Below are positions 9,140-18,668 of a stretch of 64,000 nt of DNA, in pieces. Source of the DNA: Streptomyces sp. NBC_01275. GTDB lineage: Bacteria > Actinomycetota > Actinomycetes > Streptomycetales > Streptomycetaceae. The stretch is taken from assembly GCF_026340655.1 (NCBI RefSeq), contig NZ_JAPEOZ010000001.1, forward strand, positions 4,588,001 through 4,652,000, given 5' to 3'. The notes under the pieces are model-generated. The model searched no databases, was not told the DNA's origin, and saw only the letters and a list, made by a program, of their open reading frames with translations. Position numbers and translations under genes: made by a program. Within the stretch, counting starts at the first letter, position 1, and the number at the start of each line of letters is the position of its first letter.

Positions 9140-9951
9140 GCGTCGACATGGTCAAGGACCCGGCCGCCCGCTCGGCCGCCCGCCCGGTCACGACTCCCGC
9201 CGGCCGGATGGCCGCCCTCGCCCGCGCCGAGCTCACCCTGCTCGGACGGAGCAAGAGCACGCTCGTCGCGGCCGTGCTGGTACCGCTCGTGCTGCCGCTG
9301 AGCCTGTCGTCGGTGATCGAGGACATGGACGTCGAGGACGTCGGACTCACCGTCGGCCTCGTCCTGCTGCCCGCCTCGATCGGCTTCTCCCTGCTGTTCG
9401 GGGTGTACGGCGCACTCGCCGCCATCTACACCGCCCGGCGCGAGGAACTCGTGCTGAAGCGGCTGCGCACCGGTGAGCTGCGGGACGCCGAGATCCTCGC
9501 CGGATCCGCGCTGCCGGTGCTCGCCACGGGCCTGGTGCAGTCCCTGGTGCTGGTGGCGGGCTGTACGGTCCTGCTCGACGTCCCCGCGCCCCAGGCGCCC
9601 CATCTCGCCGTCCTGGGGCTGCTGTTGGGCCTGGTGATGTGCGCGGCGCTGGCCGCGGTCACGGCGACCGTGACCCGCACGGTGGAGAGCGCGCAGGTCA
9701 CCACGATGCCGATGGTGCTGGTCTCGATGATCGGCTCCGGCATCGCCGTGCCCCTGGAGATGCTGCCCGACCGGCTCGCCTCCTTCTGCGAACTGCTGCC
9801 GCTCACCCCGGTCATCACCCTCGTCCGCGGCGGCTGGACCGGGAACCTGTCGGCCTACGAGGCCCTGGGCGCCCTGGCGACCGCGCTGGCCTGGACCGTG
9901 CTGGCGGTGTTTGCTGTACAGCGGTGGTTCCGCTGGGAACCGCGGCGCTGA
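9136..9951 (+). CDS. ABC-2 type permease
   Basis: A 271-residue integral membrane partner of the preceding ATPase. About six hydrophobic segments are visible (for example STLVAAVLVPLVLPLSL, LTVGLVLLPASIGFSLLF, LAVLGLLLGLVMCAALAAV, WTVLAVFAVQRWF). The start ATG overlaps the ATPase stop, so translation is coupled. The exported substrate cannot be deduced. Confidence 0.88.
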   Translation: MSVDMVKDPAARSAARPVTTPAGRMAALARAELTLLGRSKSTLVAAVLVPLVLPLSLSSVIEDMDVEDVGLTVGLVLLPASIGFSLLFGVYGALAAIYTARREELVLKRLRTGELRDAEILAGSALPVLATGLVQSLVLVAGCTVLLDVPAPQAPHLAVLGLLLGLVMCAALAAVTATVTRTVESAQVTTMPMVLVSMIGSGIAVPLEMLPDRLASFCELLPLTPVITLVRGGWTGNLSAYEALGALATALAWTVLAVFAVQRWFRWEPRR

Positions 9952-10031
9952 CGTACGAGAGCCACGGGAACAACCGGCGTACCAGAGCCACCGGAACACC
10001 AGCCGACGTACGGGGAACAGGGGACGCGACG

Positions 10032-11411
10032 ATGCGGGAGCCGGGGGGCTGGTGGCGGCGCAAGAGCACGCCGGCGAAGGTCGAGACGTACACGCGGTGC
10101 TCGTTCCACTTCTTCGGGGTGATCGAGGTCCTCTCGGTCGGGCTGCCGCTCCTCGGCGCGCTCGGCACAGGGCTCGGGGGCTGGCTGCTGATGCTGGTGT
10201 GCCTGCACGCGGGCGTGGGCTTCCTGACGGTCTCGCGTGCACTGGACTGGACGCGCGGTCGCCGTCCCCAGCCGCTCCGGCTGCTGTGGACGCTCGCCGC
10301 CGTCACCGCGGCGGTCGCCGTCGCGGCGGTCGGCGTCGCGGAACGCGGCCCTGCCGGTGACGACGTCGACACCGCCGCGGGCACGGTCTTCGCGGTCGTC
10401 CTGATCTTCGGGGCCGGCGCCATCGCGCTCGGCGTGCGCAGGCGGCGGCGCGTGTTCGCGATCGTCGTCGGCTTCGCCCTCGGCTCCGGGGTCGTGGCGT
10501 TCCCGATCGGCATGCCCGGGCCCGCGACCCTGCTCACCATGGCGGGCGTGCTGCTCGGCAGCGGGTTCCTGGCTTTCACCTCCGTGTTCTCCGTCTGGCT
10601 GCTCAACGCCGTGTACGCCCTCGACGAGGCCCGCGAGACCCGCGCCCGGCTCGCCGTCGCCGAGGAACGGCTGCGGTTCGGGCGGGATCTGCACGACGTG
10701 ATGGGGAGGAACCTGGCGGTGATCGCCCTGAAGAGCGAGCTGGCCGTGCAGCTGGCCCGTCGCGGGCGGCCGGAGGCCGTGGACCAGATGATCGAGGTGC
10801 AGCGCATCGCGCGGGAGTCGCAGCGGGAGGTGCGCGATGTCGTACGGGGTTATCGGGAGGCCGACCTCGGGGTCGAACTCGCCGGAGCGCAGGGGGTGTT
10901 GACGGCGGCCGGGATCGCGTGCGAGGTCCACGGGGAGGTCGGCGCGCTGCCCGCGGGGGTGCAGTCGGCGCTGGGCTGGGTGGTGCGGGAGGCGACCACC
11001 AACGTGCTGCGGCACGGGGACGCAGGGCGGTGTTCGGTGATGTTGCGGGTGACGGAGGGGACGGCGGGGACCGAGGGGACGGCGGGGACCGAGGGGACGG
11101 CGGGGACGGCAGGGATGGAGAGGCGTGTGGTGTTGACGGTGGAGAACGATGGGGCGGGCACGGCCGCCGTCGGCGGCGACGGGTCGGGGCTCGGCGGTGG
11201 ATCCGGTCTCGGCGGTGGATCTGGCATCGGCAGTGGATCCGATCTCGGCAGTGGATCCGGTCTCGCCGGGCTGCGGGAGCGGCTGCGGAAGGTCGACGGG
11301 ACCTTGGAGGCGGAGTTCGTGGGGACGGGCGTGTTCCGGGTGGTGGCCGAGGTGCCCTTGAGCGGGCAGGTCGCGACCGTCGGCGAAGTGGTGAGCGAGG
11401 TCACGTCATGA
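10032..11411 (+). CDS. Sensor histidine kinase, HisKA_3/DesK-NarL type
   Basis: A 459-residue membrane kinase. About five hydrophobic segments fill residues 20-190, then comes a HisKA_3 phospho-acceptor motif RFGRDLHDVMGRNL with the His expected to be phosphorylated, then a HATPase domain (N-box REATTNVLRHG). Oddly, the ATPase domain carries two low-complexity insertions: GTEGTAG repeats near codons 342-356 and Gly-Ser-rich repeats near codons 383-412, both from 18-bp DNA repeats. The C-terminal G-box (GLAGLRERL) is intact. It lies 80 bases after the ABC permease and overlaps its response regulator by four bases. Confidence 0.9.
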   Translation: MREPGGWWRRKSTPAKVETYTRCSFHFFGVIEVLSVGLPLLGALGTGLGGWLLMLVCLHAGVGFLTVSRALDWTRGRRPQPLRLLWTLAAVTAAVAVAAVGVAERGPAGDDVDTAAGTVFAVVLIFGAGAIALGVRRRRRVFAIVVGFALGSGVVAFPIGMPGPATLLTMAGVLLGSGFLAFTSVFSVWLLNAVYALDEARETRARLAVAEERLRFGRDLHDVMGRNLAVIALKSELAVQLARRGRPEAVDQMIEVQRIARESQREVRDVVRGYREADLGVELAGAQGVLTAAGIACEVHGEVGALPAGVQSALGWVVREATTNVLRHGDAGRCSVMLRVTEGTAGTEGTAGTEGTAGTAGMERRVVLTVENDGAGTAAVGGDGSGLGGGSGLGGGSGIGSGSDLGSGSGLAGLRERLRKVDGTLEAEFVGTGVFRVVAEVPLSGQVATVGEVVSEVTS

Positions 11412-12028
11412 CGGCGCCGACGCCGGTGCGGGTGCTGCTCGCCGACGACGAGCACCTCATCCGGGGTGCACTGGCCGCGCTGCTCTCGCTGGAGGACGAC
11501 CTGGCGGTCGTCGCCGAGGCGGCCACCGGACCGGAGGCGCTGGCGATGGCGCGGGCGCACGAGCCCGACGTAGCCGTGCTGGATCTGCAGATGCCGGGCG
11601 CGGACGGTGTGAAGGTCGCCACATCGCTGCGTGCCGAACTGCCCGGCTGCCAGGCACTGATCGTCACCAGTCACGGCCGGCCCGGGCACCTCAAGCGAGC
11701 GCTTGCGGCGGGTGTGCGCGGGTTCGTCCCGAAGACGGTGAGCGCGCAGCGGCTCGCGGAGATCATCCGTACCGTGCACGCCGGAAACCGCTACGTCGAC
11801 CCGGAGTTGGCCGCCGACGCCATCGCCGCCGGGGACTCGCCGCTGACCACGCGCGAGGCCGAGGTGCTCGAACTCGCCGCCGACGGAGCGCCCGTCGCGG
11901 AGATCGCCGAGCGGGCCGCGCTGTCGCCGGGGACCGTGCGCAACTATCTGTCGTCGGCCGTCTCCAAGCTCGGGGCGGAGAACCGGCACGCGGCGGTGCG
12001 GCTCGCACGCGAGCGGGGTTGGGTATAG
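11408..12028 (+). CDS. LuxR/NarL-family response regulator
   Basis: A 206-residue partner of the preceding kinase. The receiver domain shows the acidic pair LLADDEHL, the phospho-acceptor Asp in VLDLQMPGADG and the conserved Lys in FVPKTV; the C-terminal LuxR helix-turn-helix reads LTTREAEVLELAADG through GTVRNYLSSAVSKLGAENRHAA. It probably controls the adjacent ABC exporter, as in many actinobacterial exporter/two-component sets; that role is inferred from position. Confidence 0.93.
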   Translation: MTAPTPVRVLLADDEHLIRGALAALLSLEDDLAVVAEAATGPEALAMARAHEPDVAVLDLQMPGADGVKVATSLRAELPGCQALIVTSHGRPGHLKRALAAGVRGFVPKTVSAQRLAEIIRTVHAGNRYVDPELAADAIAAGDSPLTTREAEVLELAADGAPVAEIAERAALSPGTVRNYLSSAVSKLGAENRHAAVRLARERGWV

Positions 12029-12074
12029 TTGTTCTCGCGCCACGGCACCTGCACCAGGGTCACCACGGCGCAGT

Positions 12075-12147
12075 GCGGACGTAGCTCAGTTGGTAGAGCG
12101 CAACCTTGCCAAGGTTGAGGTCGCCAGTTCGAACCTGGTCGTCCGCT
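12075..12147 (+). tRNA. tRNA-Gly (GCC), copy 2
   Basis: Same acceptor, D and anticodon arms as the copy at 7942-8014, with a better-paired T-arm (CCAGTTCGAACCTGG). Anticodon GCC. CCA is not encoded. Confidence 0.95.
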
Positions 12148-12156
12148 CGGTATCAG

Positions 12157-12186
12157 GAAAGGCCCCCGGTTCTCCGGGGGCCTTTC
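12157..12186. terminator. Terminator after tRNA-Gly copy 2
   Basis: GAAAGGCCCCCGG and CCGGGGGCCTTTC pair around TTCT. It may also serve as the terminator of purC arriving from the other strand. Confidence 0.85.
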
Positions 12187-12220
12187 TCGTGCCGCTCCGA
12201 TGCTGTCGGCGCCGGGGCCG

Positions 12221-13120
12221 CTAGCTCCAGCTCGTGCCGGTCAAGCGCTCGTACGCCTCGACGTACTTCGCGCGGGTCGCGTCGACGATCTCCGGGGGCA
12301 GCGGCGGCGGGGGCTGCTCGCTCTTGCGGTCCCAGCCGGAGGCCGGCGAGGTCAGCCAGTCGCGCACGAACTGCTTGTCGTACGACTGCTGCGCACGGCC
12401 CGGCTGCCATTGGTCGGCCGGCCAGAAGCGGGAGGAGTCCGGGGTGAGGACCTCGTCGGCGATGACCAGCGTCTCGCCCTCGAAGCCGAACTCGAACTTG
12501 GTGTCCGCCAGGATGATGCCCCGGTCGCGGGCGATGTCGCGGGCCCGGCCGTAGACGGCGAGGGTCGCCTGGCGCAGCTGGGCGGCGGTGTCGGCGCCGA
12601 CCTGGCGGGCGACCTCCTCGTAGGAGACGTTCTCGTCGTGCTCGCCGACGGCGGCCTTGGTGGCCGGGGTGAAGATCGGGGCGGGGAGCTCGCTGCCGTC
12701 GACCAGGCCCTCGGGCAGGGCGAGGCCGCAGACCGTGCGGGACTCGTCGTACTCGACCAGGCCGGAGCCGGTCAGGTAGCCGCGGGCCACGCACTCGACG
12801 GGGACCATCTTCAGCGACTTGCAGATCAGGGTGCGGCCGGCCCAGTCGGCGGGGGCGCCGGCGGGCAGTTCGGTGCTCAGGACGTGGTGGGGGACCAGGT
12901 CGGCGAGCTGGTCGAACCACCACAGGGACAGCTGGGTGAGGATGCGGCCCTTGTCGGGGATCTCCGTCGGCAGCACCCAGTCGTACGCGGACGTACGGTC
13001 GCCGGCGACCATCACGAGGTCGCCCGCCTCGTTCTGGTACAGCTCGCGCACCTTGCCGGTGTGCAGATGCACCAGGCCCGGCACCTGAAGCGGCTCGGGC
13101 TTTTCTACGAATCCGGACAC
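12221..13120 (-). CDS. purC: SAICAR synthetase PurC
   Basis: Phosphoribosylaminoimidazole-succinocarboxamide synthase, which joins CAIR and aspartate using ATP. It is 299 residues from the GTG at 13118-13120, which has GGAGGAACC directly upstream. Motifs include GKVRELYQ, VAGDRTSAYD, CVARGYLTGSG and ILADTKFEFGF. It stands alone here, separate from the purSQL operon, on the same strand as the other pur genes. Confidence 0.96.
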   Translation of the reverse strand: MSGFVEKPEPLQVPGLVHLHTGKVRELYQNEAGDLVMVAGDRTSAYDWVLPTEIPDKGRILTQLSLWWFDQLADLVPHHVLSTELPAGAPADWAGRTLICKSLKMVPVECVARGYLTGSGLVEYDESRTVCGLALPEGLVDGSELPAPIFTPATKAAVGEHDENVSYEEVARQVGADTAAQLRQATLAVYGRARDIARDRGIILADTKFEFGFEGETLVIADEVLTPDSSRFWPADQWQPGRAQQSYDKQFVRDWLTSPASGWDRKSEQPPPPLPPEIVDATRAKYVEAYERLTGTSWS

Positions 13121-13212
13121 GGTTCCTCCCCGTGGTTCTGACCTAACGGCTCGATTGTCCCGTATGAGCGTCCGGGTCCGGGCAGCGGGATGCGGGGAGG
13201 GGCCTACGGGGG

Positions 13213-14766
13213 TCAGTCGCGCTTGCAGATGCGGTCCAGGAGGTTGGCGGTGGCGCGCTGGACACGGGGGTCCACATGGCCGGGGCGGTCCAGGGCCGGG
13301 GACCAGGCGAAGGTGCCGGAGGCGAAGACCAGGGCGCCGGAGGCGGCGCGGTAGAGGGAGGTCTCCTGGTGGCGCAGGACGCCCTCGCCGTCGGCGTACG
13401 GGGAGTGGGCGAGGAGGATGCGGTCCTCGTGGGGCGGGAGGGGGGTGCGCGGGAAGTAGCGGTCGGCCTCGCCGGCGACCAGGCCCTCGATGCCGTCGCC
13501 CTCGCGCGCGCCGGTGGCCTCCCACAGCCAATGGTCTGCGTTACGCACGATCAGCGGGTGCGGCTCGGGCACCCGGCCCGCGTACTGGATGCCGACGAGC
13601 TGCTGTTCGGCGCGGTCGATCTCGCGCCAGAGGACGGGCTTTCCGGGGCCCTTGCGCTTGCGGCAGGTGAGCAGCCGGGCCGGGACCCCGGACGGGGAGG
13701 GCCCCAACTCCACCTGCCAGTACAGGGTGTTGGCGGAGAGGAAGACGAGCGAGGTGCCGCTGTCGCGGGCGAGTTCCACGGTGCGGCGCATGGCCGTCGA
13801 CCAGTACTCGTCATGGCCCGGGAAGACCAGGCCTCGGTAGCGGGTGGGGTCGATGTGACCGGCGTGCAGGTCGCGGGCGTCGGCGTAGGCGAGGTCGTAG
13901 CCGTAGCGCTCGGCCCAGCGGACGAAGTCGTAGGCGTGGCCGACGTGCAGGGGGAGGCCGGCGCCCGCGTACGGGCGGTCGAAGGAGACGGTGGTCGCGG
14001 CGTCCGCCTCGCCGAGGAGGCGGCCGTCGTCGTCCCAGGCGTGGTAGAGGCTCGCGCCGGTGTGGCCGTCCTCGGGGTAGAGGTTGTAGGCCTGCCAGGT
14101 GATGTCGGGGAGCAGCAGGAGCAGGTCGGCGGGGTGCTGGTCACGGACCGTGAAGGGAATGTGGGAGCGGTAGCCGTCGACGGTGGTGAGGACGGCGACG
14201 TAGGCGCCGACCTTCCAGTAGGACGGGACCTGGAGGCGCCAGGAGAGCCACCAGTGGTGGCAGGAGACCGTGCGGTCGGCGGTCAGCGGCGGGGGCTGGA
14301 CGATGCCGGAGAGGCGCGGGCTGGTGGTGATCTTGGCGGCGCCGTCGCCGTCGTAGTGGCCGATGCGGTAGATGTCGACGCTGAATTCCTGGGGCGGGTC
14401 GACCGTGATGTGGAAGTCGACGGCCTCGCCGGGGGCGACCGCGCCGGTGGAGGTGAAGCCCTTGATCTGGCGGCGGACGTCGTCGGCTGAGCGGGGGCCG
14501 CCGGAGGTGCGGGCGCCGGGAACGCGGGCGGGGTGGGCGGAGCGGGGCTCGGGGACCCGGGTGGCGCCGTCCTTCGGGGCGAGGGCCGGGTCCGGGTCGA
14601 CGTACCAGGGGACTACGTGCCCGGTGTCGTCGAAGTACGTCTCGCTGCCGCGCAGCCACGGGACGGGGCCCTGGCCGAAGGGGTCCGTCACGGCGTGGGC
14701 CAGGGCTCCCGACTCCCATCGGCGAATCCGCTCCGGTCCTGGTCCCCGTCCCCGTCCCGATGCCAT
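13213..14766 (-). CDS. N,N-dimethylformamidase large-subunit-like protein
   Basis: A 517-residue protein similar to the large (beta) subunit of dimethylformamidase. Supporting stretches are VDIYRIGHYDGDGAAK, a jelly-roll-like CHHWWLSWRLQVPSYWKVGAYVA, and the core ITWQAYNLYPEDG, YSTAM-like EYWSTAMRR and FLSANTLYWQVEL. In characterised enzymes this subunit carries the metal site and works with a small alpha subunit; none is encoded nearby. A real amidohydrolase role is therefore uncertain. There is no clear signal peptide. Confidence 0.72.
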   Translation of the reverse strand: MASGRGRGPGPERIRRWESGALAHAVTDPFGQGPVPWLRGSETYFDDTGHVVPWYVDPDPALAPKDGATRVPEPRSAHPARVPGARTSGGPRSADDVRRQIKGFTSTGAVAPGEAVDFHITVDPPQEFSVDIYRIGHYDGDGAAKITTSPRLSGIVQPPPLTADRTVSCHHWWLSWRLQVPSYWKVGAYVAVLTTVDGYRSHIPFTVRDQHPADLLLLLPDITWQAYNLYPEDGHTGASLYHAWDDDGRLLGEADAATTVSFDRPYAGAGLPLHVGHAYDFVRWAERYGYDLAYADARDLHAGHIDPTRYRGLVFPGHDEYWSTAMRRTVELARDSGTSLVFLSANTLYWQVELGPSPSGVPARLLTCRKRKGPGKPVLWREIDRAEQQLVGIQYAGRVPEPHPLIVRNADHWLWEATGAREGDGIEGLVAGEADRYFPRTPLPPHEDRILLAHSPYADGEGVLRHQETSLYRAASGALVFASGTFAWSPALDRPGHVDPRVQRATANLLDRICKRD

Positions 14767-14978
14767 GGCGCTCCCCTCCCTCGTGCCCCCGTGTGTGTGC
14801 GTGCGACGCCGCCGTGCCGACGTCCGGCGCCGGTGATTCTTCTGTTTGTCTTATGTCGGCTGCCCATGCCATGGGCGCGATCGGTCCCCAGCACATCACA
14901 TAACGCGCGCAGACGGTCACTATTCGTTGCGAATTGGCCGAAAGTGGAATCGGGGGATCCGGTACCCGGTCGACTCCC

Positions 14979-16919
14979 TCAGCCGAGCCGCACCGGCTTC
15001 TCCGGACGTATCCCCAGCTCCACCAGCCAGGCGCGCAGCGGGGTCGCGTCGCCGTCCTCGACGAGGCTGAGGACACGGGGCGCCAGGTCGGCCACCCGCT
15101 CGCCTTCGACCAGCAGGGTCGGCCCGTCGAGCCAGTCGAGGCCCGGGGTCGCGCCGACGGTGTCCATCGCCGCGCAGCACACCATCGCCGTCACATGATC
15201 GGCGAGCAGCTCGCGCTCGGTGCGCGGGGGCTGGAGCGGGAAGAGAGGGAGCGCGCCGTCGTCCCAGAGGGATACGTCCGGCCCCGGGCCGCCGGACGCG
15301 GGGGCGCCGCCGGCGGGGGGCGGGGGCGCGGCCGCCGCTTCCTCCCGGGCGATCTCCACGCCCAGGCGGGCGGCGAGGGCGACGCTGCGGGGGTTGGGAG
15401 CGGGGTCGTCGTCCTCGTCGGCCTGGTCCTGCCCTTCGTGGTCGTAGGTCACCTCGCCCTCCTCGGTCGCCTCGCACTCGGGCACTGACGTGGTTGCAGC
15501 GGTGGCCGCGTCGGCGGTCCCGGTCCCTGATGCGGTGACGGCCGTCGTGGGGTCGGGTTCCGGCGCGGGGGAGGGGTCCGGCGCGGGGGAGGGGTCCGTC
15601 AGGTGGTCCAGGACTCGGGCCAGGGTGGGACCGGTGAGGTGCGGGGTGCTGTGTGGGCTGATGTGCGCGGTCGGGGAGGCCGTGGAGTCGGGGGCGTGGC
15701 AGACGCCCACCGCGTCCAGGACGCGGTGCAGCCGGGCCGCGTCGGTGCGCCACTTGCGGTCGACGACCTCGTCCGGATACTCCTGCCAGCTCACCGGCGA
15801 CCAGTCCGGGCCGGGCTCCGCGGGGCCGCCGTGGAAGAGGCGGGCGGCGAGCAGGGAGGCGGCCTCGTCGATGGCGCCGGGCTCTTCGAGCAGGTCACAG
15901 GCGGGGCGCTCGCCCAGACGGGAGGCGAAGCCCTCGGCCAGGCGGTCGCGCCGGGACAGCTCGGTCAGGGCGGCGACGACGCCTGCGTCCAGCCGCGAGG
16001 GCCAGCGGCCCATCCGCCAGGCGGGCAGCGCCACGCGCGTGAGGAGACGGTCCCAGCCCGCGTACGCCAGCCCCACCTGTTCCTGGGCGACGATCCGCAG
16101 CCCGTAGTCCACAGCCTGTGCACGCTCGGCGGCCGCCGTGGCCACACCGCGCTCCATCTCGGCGGCGTGCACCTGGCAGCTGCGCAGCAGCAGCCGCGTG
16201 ACCCAGCCGATGCCCACGCAGACGACGCGGACGCCCAGGCAGCGGCCACGGTCGGCGGAGACGGCCACCGCCGCGTCGAGCCCGCGCACGAAGCGCCGGG
16301 CCGCGGCTATGTCGGGGTGCGCCGAAGGGCCCGTACCGGCGACGACCGGGGCGAGGACGGCGCGCAGCTCGGCGACCCGCATCCACCACAGGAACGGGGA
16401 GCCGATGACGAGAACGGGCGCGACCGTCGTACGGCGGTGCAGGCCTCGGCCGGCTGCGTGGCCCGGGTCGGCTATCTCGTCGTCGGACCGGGGCGCGGGC
16501 GGGCCGTGGGCCGGGTGGGTGCGGTCCTCCAGCCAGCTGTCGCAGTCCGGGGTGAGCGCTATCGCGGAGGGCGCGGGCACGTCGAGGCGGTCGGCGAGAT
16601 CGCGCACCAGCCGGTACAGATCGGGGGCCGCCTCCTCGGCGATGGCGACCGTGGGGCTGACGGCGGGGCGGGCGCGGGCGACGACCACGGCGACGACGCC
16701 GGCGGCGAGCAGGACGAGGAGCGCCGCCGCGGAGACGACCCAGCGGGCGGTGTGCCAGCCGGGGCCCACGAGATGGTCCGTGGAGCCGCCGGCGAGCAGG
16801 ATCACGGCGGCGGCCGCGGGCAGCAGCGCGACGGCGAACGCCCGGCTGCGGATCCGCAGCACGGCCAGCGCACGGGCCCGCGCGGCCTGCGCTCCCACCT
16901 CCACACCCATACCGGTCAC
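14979..16919 (-). CDS. Membrane protein with degenerate M48 peptidase-like domain
   Basis: A 646-residue protein with two N-terminal membrane segments (FAVALLPAAAAVILLAGG; VVSAAALLVLLAAGVVAVVVA). It then shows the layout of an M48 metallopeptidase: DLYRLVRDLADRLDVPAPS, then VLVIGSPFLWW followed by ELRAVLAPVVAGT. In active M48 enzymes the last stretch reads E-L-x-A-V-L-A-H-E-x-x-H; here the His-Glu-x-x-His is gone. The C-terminal 250 residues include a Pro/Ala/Thr-rich linker and no recognised domain. Probably a pseudo-enzyme. The 14767-14978 gap upstream of the neighbouring gene shows nothing I can name. Confidence 0.6.
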   Translation of the reverse strand: MTGMGVEVGAQAARARALAVLRIRSRAFAVALLPAAAAVILLAGGSTDHLVGPGWHTARWVVSAAALLVLLAAGVVAVVVARARPAVSPTVAIAEEAAPDLYRLVRDLADRLDVPAPSAIALTPDCDSWLEDRTHPAHGPPAPRSDDEIADPGHAAGRGLHRRTTVAPVLVIGSPFLWWMRVAELRAVLAPVVAGTGPSAHPDIAAARRFVRGLDAAVAVSADRGRCLGVRVVCVGIGWVTRLLLRSCQVHAAEMERGVATAAAERAQAVDYGLRIVAQEQVGLAYAGWDRLLTRVALPAWRMGRWPSRLDAGVVAALTELSRRDRLAEGFASRLGERPACDLLEEPGAIDEAASLLAARLFHGGPAEPGPDWSPVSWQEYPDEVVDRKWRTDAARLHRVLDAVGVCHAPDSTASPTAHISPHSTPHLTGPTLARVLDHLTDPSPAPDPSPAPEPDPTTAVTASGTGTADAATAATTSVPECEATEEGEVTYDHEGQDQADEDDDPAPNPRSVALAARLGVEIAREEAAAAPPPPAGGAPASGGPGPDVSLWDDGALPLFPLQPPRTERELLADHVTAMVCCAAMDTVGATPGLDWLDGPTLLVEGERVADLAPRVLSLVEDGDATPLRAWLVELGIRPEKPVRLG

Positions 16920-17136
16920 GACCGCACCTCACCCCCCGCTCTGGTTCTCCGGCCTCTCCTGCTCTTGCTCACTCCCCCACTGTGGCACCCACGACTGACA
17001 TCGCAATGCCGGTGGGCCAAGTGCCGGAACGCTTGCGCCGCACCCTAGTTGGCACTCCGGCCCCCGTCAGCCGGATAGCTCAGCGCTCACTCGATGGAAT
17101 GGCTTTGGGGAAAGGTGTATGACGGTGGGCAACGAT

Positions 17137-17182
17137 CAGGCCCCGGGTTCCATGGCGACTTCCATGGTGACCCCGGGGCCTG
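17137..17182. terminator. Hairpin downstream of purD
   Basis: CAGGCCCCGGG and CCCCGGGGCCTG form the outer arms and TTCCATGG/TCCATGG-like sequences continue inward. It lies 45 bases after the purD stop. The rest of 16920-17226 holds the promoter side of the M48-like gene and no other gene. Confidence 0.75.
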
Positions 17183-17226
17183 CGACCTGCATGTTCGTCA
17201 GCGGGTGACGCCTCTTCGCGAGCGGG

Positions 17227-18480
17227 CTACGCCTCCGCCGCCGCCTTCGCGGCGATGTCCGTACGGTGCTGGGAGCCGTCGAGTCCGATGCGCGCGACGG
17301 CCTTGTACGCCCGCTCGCGCGCCTCGGTGAGGTCCTTGCCGCTCGCGGTGACGGACAGGACGCGGCCGCCCGCGCTGACGACCGCCTCCCCGTCGCGCCT
17401 CGTCCCGGCGTGCAGGACGTAGGCGTGCGGGGCGTCCTCGGCGGCGATCTCGTCGAGGCCGGTGATCGGGTCGCCGGTGCGCGGAGTGTCCGGGTAGTTG
17501 TGCGAGGCGACGACGACGGTGACGGCCGCGTCGTCGCTCCAGCGCAGGGCCGGCAGGTCGGCGAGGTCGCCGGTGGCCGCCGCCAGCAGGACGCCGGCCA
17601 GCGGGGTCTTCAGACGGGCGAGCACGACCTGCGTCTCGGGGTCGCCGAAGCGGGCGTTGAACTCGATGACGCGGACGCCGCGCGAGGTGATCGCGAGCCC
17701 GGCGTAGAGCAGGCCCGAGAAGGCGGTGCCGCGGCGGCGCATCTCGTCGACGGTCGGCTGGAGGACCGTCTCCATGACCTCGTCGACCAGCTTGGCATCG
17801 GCCCACGGCAGCGGCGAGTACGCGCCCATGCCGCCGGTGTTCGGGCCCTCGTCGCCGTCGAGCGCGCGCTTGAAGTCCTGCGCGGGCTGGAGCGGGACGA
17901 CCGTCTCGCCGTCGGTGATCGCGAAGAGGGAGACCTCCGGACCGTCGAGGAACTCCTCGATGACGACCCGCTCACAAGCCGCCGCGTGCGCCGCCGCGGC
18001 CTCCAGGTCGTCGGTGACGACGACGCCCTTGCCCGCGGCGAGCCCGTCGTCCTTCACGACGTACGGCGGGCCGAAGGCGTCGAGGGCCTCGGCGGCCTCC
18101 TCCGGCGTCGTACAGACGTACGAGCGGGCGGTCGGGACCTCGGCCGCCGCCATGACGTCCTTGGCGAACGCCTTGGAGCCCTCCAGCTGCGCGGCCTCCT
18201 TGGAAGGACCGAAGACCGGGATGCCCACCTCGCGCACGGCATCGGCGACCCCGGCGACGAGCGGCGCCTCCGGGCCTACGACGACCAGCTCGGCGCCGAG
18301 CGCCACGGCCAGCGCGGACACGGCCTTGCCGTCCAGGGCGTCGACCTGGTGCAGCTCGGCGACCTCGCCGATTCCGGCGTTGCCGGGGGCGCAGTGCAGC
18401 GCGGTGACGGCGGGGTCGAGGGACAGTGAGCGGCACAGGGCGTGTTCGCGGGCGCCGCTGCCGATGACGAGGACGTTCAC
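17227..18480 (-). CDS. purD: Phosphoribosylamine-glycine ligase PurD
   Basis: GAR synthetase with an ATP-grasp fold, 417 residues from the GTG at 18478-18480. Motifs are [58 protein letters not shown] and [14 protein letters not shown]. No clear ribosome site precedes the GTG, so translation may be leaderless. It is followed by the hairpin at 17137-17182. Confidence 0.97.
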   Translation of the reverse strand: MNVLVIGSGAREHALCRSLSLDPAVTALHCAPGNAGIGEVAELHQVDALDGKAVSALAVALGAELVVVGPEAPLVAGVADAVREVGIPVFGPSKEAAQLEGSKAFAKDVMAAAEVPTARSYVCTTPEEAAEALDAFGPPYVVKDDGLAAGKGVVVTDDLEAAAAHAAACERVVIEEFLDGPEVSLFAITDGETVVPLQPAQDFKRALDGDEGPNTGGMGAYSPLPWADAKLVDEVMETVLQPTVDEMRRRGTAFSGLLYAGLAITSRGVRVIEFNARFGDPETQVVLARLKTPLAGVLLAAATGDLADLPALRWSDDAAVTVVVASHNYPDTPRTGDPITGLDEIAAEDAPHAYVLHAGTRRDGEAVVSAGGRVLSVTASGKDLTEARERAYKAVARIGLDGSQHRTDIAAKAAAEA

Positions 18481-18668
18481 GGGGGTCAGCCTAACGGGCG
18501 GGGGGCGGGGTGTTTTGTGCGGGCTTCCGAAGCCTGGGGGGTGGGGACACTGTGCGTTCCTCCAAAGCGGCCCGGTGTCGACGTGGGCGTCCCCTGAGGG
18601 CTGCCGCCCCCAGACCCCCGCCGCCGGCCCTGAACGGGCCTCGAACGCCGGACAGGCTGGGAGTCGCT
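18481..18668. repeat. Intergenic sequence resembling a dispersed Streptomyces repeat
   Basis: Read on the minus strand, about 18590-18662 has CCAGCCTGTCCGGCGTTCGA, then a GGCCCGTTCAGGGCC-like stretch and a run of G with GCAGCCC. I remember this pattern (CAGCC-GTCCGGCGTTTGAGGAC...GGGGGCGCAGCCCC) as a common sequence after genes in Streptomyces. It probably acts as a terminator for dnaX. No gene is seen. Confidence 0.4.

Noticed and set aside
7942..12147. Two near-identical tRNA-Gly(GCC) genes as possible ends of an integrated element
   Set aside because: Both are complete tRNAs with separate terminators, and the genes between them are ordinary chromosomal genes with no integrase.
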